This document shows, piece by piece, positions 1 to 7,989 of a DNA stretch of 7,989 bases (positions are counted from its first letter, which is position 1; each line of letters begins with the position of its first letter). Below the pieces are notes generated by a model. That model was not told the origin of the DNA and made no database searches. It worked only from the letters and a program-made list of their open reading frames with translations. The stretch is from Tannerella sp. GTDB lineage: Bacteria; Bacteroidota; Bacteroidia; Bacteroidales; Tannerellaceae. The stretch lies in NCBI GenBank assembly GCA_031279875.1, contig JAITHS010000003.1, positions 1 to 7,989 on the forward strand. The letters are read 5' to 3'. Both the position numbers and the translations under genes were made by a program.

Positions 1-1
1 C

Positions 2-1021
2 ACTTTTAGGTTTGTCAAATTGGAATCGACGGACGAATCTTTGATTGGCAAAATCGACAAGTTAGAGGTCTTTGAAAACAGGATTTACGTAATGGACATG
101 CAGACGTCTTCCCTGTTTGTATTTGATGATAACGGTAAATATCTTTTCAAAATAAATGATGTCGGACAAGGACCAAAAGAATATATTCAATTGGACTTTT
201 TCGATATTGATAGAAAAAACCGGCATCTTGTATTGACCGATTTAATGGGATATTGGATAATGAGATATGACATGAACGGAAAATTTATTTCAAGAACCAA
301 GATTCCTTTTTGGGTCGAGGGAGTAGCGCCATTAGATAGCGGTTATTCGTTGTATGCTAATTACAGAGATAACAGCGATAAATTCAAACAGCATTACAAC
401 CTGTATATAATTGATTCTCTTACAAATATCCGCAAATCTTACTTTCCTTACAATCAAGCCGGTTTTAACAAGCCGAGAATAAGATTTTTATCAGGCGGCA
501 CATATTATTACTATGGCGACTCATGCAGGTTCTTTTCACGATTGTATAATACATTATATAATGTTAATTCCGAAGGCTTACAAACACGTTATAAATTCGA
601 TTTTGGAAAATATGCGTTTGACATTAAAAAATTAAACAAGAGAGATAATTTGCAGGAATACATAAATAAAAGTAATTATTATGAAATAAGCTATTTGACT
701 GAAAATAATAATTTTGTACATTTTGCATTTAGTCAGAATTTTTATTTTTTTGGTTTTTATTCAAAGTCAACCGGAAATATGCTACTATCAGGTTCGGGAT
801 ATGACGGCACGAGTTTTGGATGTGGGATTCCGATGGCTGCGTTTGATGATTATAACGTTACCGAAATGACAATAGATAGGCTACTGGATTGGAAAAAACA
901 AATAGAAAAAGGCGAGGTGCAAATAACAACCGATTGGATGAGAGAAAAGAAAAAAATAACGGACGATATGACGGAAGACGATAATTCGGTATTGGTGTTT
1001 TATAAACTAAAACCTTTCTAA
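2..1021 (+). CDS. 6-bladed beta-propeller protein, 5' end outside window
   Basis: This is the C-terminal part (about 340 residues) of a 6-bladed beta-propeller protein of the kind abundant in Bacteroidales. The reading frame is open to the left edge. The six codons before the TTG at position 20 read TFRFVK and run into LESTDESLIGKID, which matches the family's usual N-terminal 'F/Y-x-x-L-E-T-T-x-x-S-L-I-G' strand, so the TTG is an internal leucine and not a start. Blade-like repeats follow: hydrophobic strand, 'N/D-x-x-I-Y-V-x-D', then 'F-D-x-N-G-K'. The family hallmark GQGPKEY is at 164-184. The C-terminus DDNSVLVFYKLKPF is also family-like. Family members are usually secreted lipoproteins of about 380-400 residues, so the missing part is probably the signal peptide and a short linker. 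The exact function is unknown. The middle of the gene is clearly more A/T-rich than the minus-strand genes. It ends with TAA and converges on tsaC. Confidence 0.8.
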   Translation, partial: TFRFVKLESTDESLIGKIDKLEVFENRIYVMDMQTSSLFVFDDNGKYLFKINDVGQGPKEYIQLDFFDIDRKNRHLVLTDLMGYWIMRYDMNGKFISRTKIPFWVEGVAPLDSGYSLYANYRDNSDKFKQHYNLYIIDSLTNIRKSYFPYNQAGFNKPRIRFLSGGTYYYYGDSCRFFSRLYNTLYNVNSEGLQTRYKFDFGKYAFDIKKLNKRDNLQEYINKSNYYEISYLTENNNFVHFAFSQNFYFFGFYSKSTGNMLLSGSGYDGTSFGCGIPMAAFDDYNVTEMTIDRLLDWKKQIEKGEVQITTDWMREKKKITDDMTEDDNSVLVFYKLKPF

Positions 1022-1045
1022 TCAGCGCAGTCCATCAAACCGCTT

Positions 1046-1088
1046 CGTTAAAAATTAAGAATTAATTCTTAATTCTTAATTTTTAACG
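1046..1088. terminator. Perfect 18-bp inverted repeat, probable bidirectional terminator
   Basis: The arms at 1046-1063 (CGTTAAAAATTAAGAATT) and 1071-1088 are exact reverse complements around a 7-base loop, AATTCTT. The repeat lies between the stop of the propeller gene (1021, plus) and the stop of tsaC (1083, minus), and its right arm contains the tsaC stop codon. A/T-rich palindromes between convergent genes commonly end transcription from both sides. The stem is almost all A-T except for CG at its base and one internal G-C pair, so hairpin stability is moderate. A terminator role is inferred from position and symmetry. It could also be one copy of a dispersed genomic repeat. Confidence 0.65.
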
Positions 1089-1658
1089 TGTCGCGCCTCT
1101 GATTATCTCGACCTGATTGCCTGCGCCGAGGCGGATTATTTCCGATGAGGCGCATTTTGAGGTATCGTCGCGGCGATATGAACAGATGTAATCGACGCCG
1201 GAGCGAATTTCTTCCGATATTTCGCTGAAATTAGACGGCGACGGACGACCGCTGATGTTTGCCGATGTCGAGACGATGGGCTTGCGAAAACGGTAGCACA
1301 AAGTCTGCGAAAACTCCTCATTAGTAACGCGAATACCCACGCTACCGTCTGCTGCATAAAGCGACGGAGCCAGATTACGTCCCTTGGGATAGATGATTGT
1401 CAAGGGATTAACGGCAGCATCAAGCAAGTCGTATGCTATTTCGGGAACATCCGAAACATACGTTTCAAGCCGTGCGACGGAATCGGTCAGCACTAACATC
1501 GCTTTCGTATCTACACGCTGTTTGAGGGCATAAATACGTCTTACGGCAGCGTCGTTGGTGGCGTCGCAACCTATTCCCCATACCGTATCGGTAGGATAAA
1601 GAATTATACCTCCCTTTTTCAGCGTTTCGAGCGCCTGATTGATGTCATATAACTGCAT
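1083..1658 (-). CDS. tsaC: Threonylcarbamoyl-AMP synthase (TsaC/Sua5/YwlC family)
   Basis: This cytoplasmic enzyme makes L-threonylcarbamoyl-adenylate from threonine, bicarbonate and ATP, the first step of t6A formation at position 37 of tRNAs that read ANN codons. At 191 residues it is the short form: a YrdC-like domain only, without the C-terminal Sua5 domain. Family motifs appear in order: GGIILYPTDTVWGIGCDA (residues 16-33), KQR (46-48) in the usual 'K-x-R' position, NPLTIIYPKG (84-93), GSVGIRVTN (105-113), STSANISGRPSP (130-141) and SSEIIRL (171-177), ending in IIRGATR. The ATG at 1658 lies one base after the GH2 stop (TGA-T-ATG), so translation is probably coupled to that gene. The stop codon sits inside the inverted repeat that follows. 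All expected motifs are present and the gene looks intact. Bacterial homologues go by tsaC, ywlC or sua5; the symbol is a family-level choice. Confidence 0.93.
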   Translation of the reverse strand: MQLYDINQALETLKKGGIILYPTDTVWGIGCDATNDAAVRRIYALKQRVDTKAMLVLTDSVARLETYVSDVPEIAYDLLDAAVNPLTIIYPKGRNLAPSLYAADGSVGIRVTNEEFSQTLCYRFRKPIVSTSANISGRPSPSNFSEISEEIRSGVDYICSYRRDDTSKCASSEIIRLGAGNQVEIIRGATR

Positions 1659-1659
1659 A

Positions 1660-4773
<3,114 letters not shown>

Positions 4774-4796
4774 TTAAGAATGTTATTTAGAGGCTG

Positions 4797-4827
4797 TAAA
4801 AATAGTGATTTTTTTTATTTTTACAAA
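4797..4827 (-). promoter_or_regulatory. Possible Bacteroidetes-type promoter for the GH2 gene
   Basis: On the minus strand, TTTG (4827-4824) is followed after 19 bases by TATTTTTA (4804-4797). The known Bacteroides sigma consensus is TTTG about 33 bases upstream and TAnnTTTG about 7 bases upstream of the transcription start, with roughly this spacing. The downstream box lacks only the final G. This would leave a leader of about 35-40 bases before the GH2 ATG. The region is so A/T-rich that a chance match is quite possible, and it overlaps the hairpin at 4803-4838. Confidence 0.3.
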
Positions 4828-4838
4828 AAAAATCGCTA
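4797..4838 (-). terminator. A/T-rich hairpin with T-tract after the DUF2264 gene
   Basis: Arms of 14 bases at 4838-4825 and 4816-4803 pair with one mismatch (C at the 4835 position against A at 4806) around an 8-base loop. On the minus strand the stem is followed directly by TTTTTA (4802-4797). The DUF2264 stop codon TAG (4838-4836) forms the base of the stem. This arrangement fits an intrinsic terminator that ends or attenuates transcription between DUF2264 and GH2. The stem is mostly A-U, so termination may be partial. Confidence 0.5.
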
Positions 4839-6887
4839 ACACATCCTCTTTCCGTCAATATCTTTGAAGTCTATTTCGATGATTTCGTTGGTATTAAGCG
4901 TGATATAAGCACCTAATGCCGAGCCTGACGGCATTATTTTGCATACGCGCACGTCTTTGACGATTGACAGTTCTGCTTCCGAAAATGTGTCGCCGTCGGT
5001 TTTGTGAAGCAACACGGTAACAACCAACTCCATCTGCGGATTTTTGGCGGTACGCTTCTTTGTTGCGTATAAAACCGTACTTTCGTCGGCTTCGGCGTTA
5101 AATCCGGTATGTGTCTTATAATCAATACTATCCCATCCGTAAGGTGCGACAATGGCCACGCTACGACCTTCGATAGATGCCGTAATAGCGTTATATTCAG
5201 GATATTGAGCGATGTCCGGTGATTTGCCGTCGATGTGCGGCAATCCGTATGAGCCGAGCGTCAGTTCATACTCGAAAGCAAGCCTTGTGCGGTCAACGCG
5301 AATAACGCCGCCGGGTATCGTAATCTCCGCCAAATCAATGATATATCCCACTCCGTTGTTAGGCGGTTTGCGCATAATAGCCTGACGGTAAAGCGTTCCG
5401 TTTGGTGCTACGCCGTTGAACATCATGCTTTGCGAAATGGTGAACGACTTGTTTTTGTCGGCGTCGTTTAGAACGGTTTTGCCTGTGAGATAGAAGTTTA
5501 CGTCATCGCCGCGAGTGTCGCGCGGGTCGAGAGTGCGGTAACTGTATTCCATCGCCGTACCGCCTTCCGGGTCGTGGTCTTCCCAAGGAAAATGAGTGTT
5601 GTAGGCAAGTTTCGAGTAGTTCGGGTCGTCGTAGTAGGTTTTGCCCGGAATAATCTCCGAAGCGCCTGATTTACCGTGATTTACAAGCACCAATCCCGGA
5701 CGTTCCAGAACAGTGCGTTTGGATTGAGAGCCGAGAGCCGTCCAGAAGCCCTCATTTTCGGTTGCCGTCCAGAAAGGCGAATCTTCCGGCAACGCTAAAC
5801 AGATGAAAGGCAGGAACATAAGGAACGGACTGCCTGCGCAACTGTAATTCTGAACCATATATTCGGTGCGGCGATAAAAGCCGAGCGAGGGTATGTCGTT
5901 GAAATAGAAATCGTCGCGTGCAACAAACTGCAACAGCGAGCCGGAGCAAAGTCGGCGTGCAAAACCGGCGTCAAGTAAAGTCTTGTCTTTCAGCATAAAA
6001 GCGACCGGAAAAGCGCCCGACACCCACGTGCGGTAGCAGATGCTTCGCGACCACATATTGATGTAGCCGTTGCGCCCGAAAAACGACGTGATAGATTCCA
6101 TCAAGCGACATGCCGACTTCTCGATGATAGCGGCGATTTCGGGATAATACTCGTCGCCGAAAGCCCGACACCAAATGGTCGTATAAACAATGAAAAGGCT
6201 GATAGAGTAGTAGTTATACGTCTGTTCGAGATACCATCCGTCGCCCGAATGATACGACACGACCCACATAAGGTGGCTTTCAAGTAAGTCTTTATCAATC
6301 TCATAGCCGTGTTTTTGAAGAAACGACAGCGCTATAATGTTGAATATCCGCCAGTTGTTTTGCGTCGTGCGGTGATGCGCCCATTTCGAGATTGTTACAA
6401 TCATATCGTCCTGCTGCTGTTTGGTGAAATGCGTCCAGAGCGCGTCGGGCATCAGCAGCAAAGTCTTGAACAAACCGCCAAACTCGCAGGTAAACTGATA
6501 GTTAGAGTCGGGCAAATTTTCCGGATAAGGGATAGAATTGGCGTGTCCTTGTGTGAAAGCATTGTAAAAATGCAGTTTGTAATAGTCTAATAATTTGATA
6601 CCTCTTACGGAAACGGTCGGGTCGAGATGAATCAGCGGGCCAGCAAGCGTGAAAGTGCGTTCCAGTGCTTCAAATTCGGCAGCGCGATAGCGCCAGTCGG
6701 GAGCGTCGGGCTGCGGGTAAGTCTTGCCCGGCACAATTGGAAAATTCAGAGGCGTGTTGATGTCGGGGACATGCTTAAACGCTCTGTCTAACAAATACTT
6801 AGCCAACTCAATATAATGTTGGCGAGACATACCGGTGTAAGGGCTGAGCCTTGTGTCCGGATTTAAAATTTCAAAAGAATGTTGCAT
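4836..6887 (-). CDS. DUF2264 domain protein, likely carbohydrate-active
   Basis: This 683-residue protein matches the DUF2264 family, whose N-terminal half is expected to form an (alpha/alpha) barrel and whose C-terminal part is beta-rich. Recognisable segments are WRYRAAEFEALERTFTLAGPLI (residues 65-86, entry helices), NNWRIFNI (177-184), GDGWYLEQTYNYYS (215-228), FFGRNGY (269-275) followed by SRSICYR (280-286), and NYSCAGSPFLMFLPFICLALPEDSPFWTATE (347-377). The last is the family's 'S/G-S-P-F...L-A-L-P...F-W-T-A-x-E' block. A stop codon lies two codons upstream of the ATG at 6887, so no longer form exists, and the start has no signal peptide: the protein should stay in the cytoplasm. It sits 34 bases after the DUF5686 gene and 80 bases before GH2. 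From memory, DUF2264-related proteins occur in glycan-degradation loci and some may belong to a CAZy glycosidase family (possibly GH154, beta-glucuronidase); I could not verify this. The reaction and substrate are unknown. Confidence 0.8.
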   Translation of the reverse strand: MQHSFEILNPDTRLSPYTGMSRQHYIELAKYLLDRAFKHVPDINTPLNFPIVPGKTYPQPDAPDWRYRAAEFEALERTFTLAGPLIHLDPTVSVRGIKLLDYYKLHFYNAFTQGHANSIPYPENLPDSNYQFTCEFGGLFKTLLLMPDALWTHFTKQQQDDMIVTISKWAHHRTTQNNWRIFNIIALSFLQKHGYEIDKDLLESHLMWVVSYHSGDGWYLEQTYNYYSISLFIVYTTIWCRAFGDEYYPEIAAIIEKSACRLMESITSFFGRNGYINMWSRSICYRTWVSGAFPVAFMLKDKTLLDAGFARRLCSGSLLQFVARDDFYFNDIPSLGFYRRTEYMVQNYSCAGSPFLMFLPFICLALPEDSPFWTATENEGFWTALGSQSKRTVLERPGLVLVNHGKSGASEIIPGKTYYDDPNYSKLAYNTHFPWEDHDPEGGTAMEYSYRTLDPRDTRGDDVNFYLTGKTVLNDADKNKSFTISQSMMFNGVAPNGTLYRQAIMRKPPNNGVGYIIDLAEITIPGGVIRVDRTRLAFEYELTLGSYGLPHIDGKSPDIAQYPEYNAITASIEGRSVAIVAPYGWDSIDYKTHTGFNAEADESTVLYATKKRTAKNPQMELVVTVLLHKTDGDTFSEAELSIVKDVRVCKIMPSGSALGAYITLNTNEIIEIDFKDIDGKRMC

Positions 6888-6890
6888 ATA

Positions 6891-6940
6891 TTAAAATAAT
6901 TTAAAAAGTTGTTTTATGTATTTAAAATAATTTAAAAAGT
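6891..6940. repeat. Two copies of a perfect 19-base direct repeat
   Basis: TTAAAATAATTTAAAAAGT occurs at 6891-6909 and again at 6922-6940, 31 bases apart start to start. Read on the minus strand, the copy at 6940-6922 encodes the last residues (LFKLF) and stop codon of the DUF5686 gene. The other copy lies in the non-coding gap and ends four bases before the DUF2264 ATG. The simplest reading is a partial tandem duplication of a 31-base unit (about 1.6 copies). An effect on translation start or mRNA processing is possible but not shown. Confidence 0.85.
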
Positions 6941-7989
6941 GATGAAATCGGCGAACTTAAAGATATTCCTATACCGTTGAATTTAAGGTTTTTATCGCCT
7001 TTTTCAGAGTTTTTTTCATAAGTTACGAATAAACCTGCACGTCCGAAGTTTCCAAATCCGACGCTGTAACCGGCTTCGGAATGAATGATTTGTGGCGTCC
7101 AAAGTGTGCGGACGTGCAACGCTTCGTCGAAGAGGTATCTTTGCAAGAACGGTAAGCGCTTGATTAACAGATAATCGGATGTCCAAGTAAGATGGGCTTG
7201 CATCCATTTGTTGTTGGTGGCGTAGCGATAATTGTCCATCCGCGCAAAAGTGTTGTTTAAAGAATGAGAGGTGAAGAATGATTCGACAGTAGCAAAGTGC
7301 TTGTAATCAGGCAGATATTTTGGCTGACCGGAAAGATATTTTCCGGCATTGAGAAAATAGTTGAAACGGTCGAATAATGAAAGTTTAATGTCCTGATAAA
7401 CAGACAATTCAAGCATGTCGAATGTTGGTGTTCTGTCTTCGTCAGTTATGTGTTTCACGTCGGGGTTGAGTGCCAGAGTGTATCCGAGCGCTATGGTCGG
7501 GAATGCGCTGTCGCGCTTGTACTTGCGTCCGTTTCGGATTGTGTAATATCGGCGCGGGGTGTAGCCGAGTTCCAGCCTTGATTTGTAAACGCTGTGGTTC
7601 GGCATTGCGTTTTGCTGTCCGTGAGGCGTATTAGATGCCGGTTTGCCGCCGAAGAAACTGTATGATGTATTGTTGGTCAGGTCGTTACGCTTCTCGTAAT
7701 AAGCTCCGACGCGAAACATCAGTCCGTTAATCGGTTCGATGCCGTTTTCGACGCTGAAATATCTTTTTTGATAAAAACTTGCAAGGTTTTCGGCATATAT
7801 TAGCGACATGTAAGTGTCGCCGATACCTGCCGGCCCTTTGTCGCCGGCATAATCGGCGGAAGTGTTGCCGAGAGAGAAATTTAATTTGCCGAAATTCATC
7901 GGAGCGTATTCTAATGAGCAGTTAAGGTTGTGTATCAGCGCTTTACGCGCAATTGCGTAAGATATGGCAGGCGAGATAGCCAGCAAGTT
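6922..7989 (-). CDS. DUF5686 outer-membrane protein, C-terminal part only
   Basis: The frame is open to the right edge (the codon before the TTG at 7986 reads Asn), so this is the last 355 or so residues of a longer protein and that TTG is not a start. The sequence fits the DUF5686 region of 'DUF5686 and carboxypeptidase-like regulatory domain' proteins of Bacteroidota, usually above 800 residues with a signal peptide and an N-terminal carboxypeptidase-regulatory-like domain; those parts would lie outside. Recognisable pieces, counted from the TTG as residue 1, are the stretch from YSVENG-like strands through FRVGAYYEKRNDLTNNTSYSFF (91-112), HLTWTSDYLLIKRLPFLQRYLF (265-286) and EAGYSVGFGNFGRAGLFVTYEK (304-325). 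Alternating polar and aromatic strands, such as YRYATNNKWMQAHLTW, indicate an outer-membrane beta-barrel. The molecular role is not known. The last residues, SSPISSLFKLF, look like a tail beyond the final strand and lie partly within the 19-base repeat. It is probably co-transcribed with DUF2264. Confidence 0.75.
   Translation of the reverse strand, partial: NLLAISPAISYAIARKALIHNLNCSLEYAPMNFGKLNFSLGNTSADYAGDKGPAGIGDTYMSLIYAENLASFYQKRYFSVENGIEPINGLMFRVGAYYEKRNDLTNNTSYSFFGGKPASNTPHGQQNAMPNHSVYKSRLELGYTPRRYYTIRNGRKYKRDSAFPTIALGYTLALNPDVKHITDEDRTPTFDMLELSVYQDIKLSLFDRFNYFLNAGKYLSGQPKYLPDYKHFATVESFFTSHSLNNTFARMDNYRYATNNKWMQAHLTWTSDYLLIKRLPFLQRYLFDEALHVRTLWTPQIIHSEAGYSVGFGNFGRAGLFVTYEKNSEKGDKNLKFNGIGISLSSPISSLFKLF

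Noticed and set aside
20..22. TTG as the start of the beta-propeller gene
   Set aside because: The frame stays open to the window edge, and the codons before it (TFRFVK) complete the family's usual N-terminal strand, so it is an internal Leu.
1050..1084. Heptad repeats as a CRISPR array or short tandem-repeat locus
   Set aside because: There are only five imperfect 7-base units without spacers, arranged as a palindrome between convergent genes; a terminator or dispersed repeat fits better.
4934..6590. Short open frames on both strands inside DUF2264 (for example 4934-5152, 5971-6174, 6309-6590)
   Set aside because: They have low-complexity, Arg-rich translations typical of out-of-frame reading and overlap a well supported gene.
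4836..6887. DUF2264 protein as a secreted enzyme with a missed N-terminal signal peptide
   Set aside because: An in-frame TAA lies two codons upstream of the ATG at 6887, so no longer start is available, and the visible N-terminus (MQHSFEILNPDTRL) is not hydrophobic.
7984..7986. TTG as the start of the DUF5686 gene
   Set aside because: The frame continues to the edge and the visible part begins in the middle of the domain; a signal peptide and upstream domain are expected outside the window.

Overview
The window looks like a chromosomal segment of a Bacteroidota bacterium, probably of the order Bacteroidales. It carries a 6-bladed beta-propeller protein and a DUF5686 outer-membrane protein, both typical of that phylum, and a periplasmic LacZ-type glycoside hydrolase of family GH2. 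The gene starts lack clear Shine-Dalgarno sequences and are preceded by A/T-rich leaders, as is usual there. Five protein-coding genes fill nearly the whole window. The longest non-coding stretch is about 80 bases. I see no rRNA, tRNA, CRISPR array, insertion sequence or prophage.

Layout. (1) Positions 2-1021, plus strand: the 3' part of a 6-bladed beta-propeller gene whose true start lies left of the window. (2) Positions 1046-1088: a perfect 18-bp inverted repeat built from 7-base units, lying between two convergent genes and probably terminating both. (3) Positions 1083-1658, minus: a short TsaC/Sua5-type threonylcarbamoyl-AMP synthase for tRNA t6A. (4) Positions 1660-4755, minus: a full-length secreted GH2 beta-galactosidase-type enzyme, one base upstream of tsaC. 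(5) Positions 4797-4838: an A/T-rich hairpin with a T-tract, with a weak promoter-like motif superimposed. (6) Positions 4836-6887, minus: a DUF2264 protein without a signal peptide. (7) Positions 6891-6940: a perfect 19-base direct repeat, one copy covering the end of gene 8 and the other lying in the short gap before gene 6. (8) Positions 6922-7989, minus: the C-terminal part of a DUF5686 outer-membrane beta-barrel protein, cut by the right edge.

How the genes may work together. The minus-strand genes run in the order DUF5686, DUF2264, GH2, tsaC, with gaps of 34, 80 and 1 bases. The GH2 enzyme should release terminal beta-galactosyl or similar residues in the periplasm. DUF2264 has the look of an all-alpha-barrel carbohydrate-active protein and would act in the cytoplasm, possibly on a product taken up by the cell. 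DUF5686 may span the outer membrane. No SusC/SusD pair, sensor or transporter is visible, so calling this a polysaccharide utilization locus would go beyond the evidence. tsaC is a housekeeping gene that seems to share transcription with the GH2 gene. The least understood items are the DUF2264 protein, its pairing with DUF5686 and GH2, and the two unusual A/T-rich repeats.
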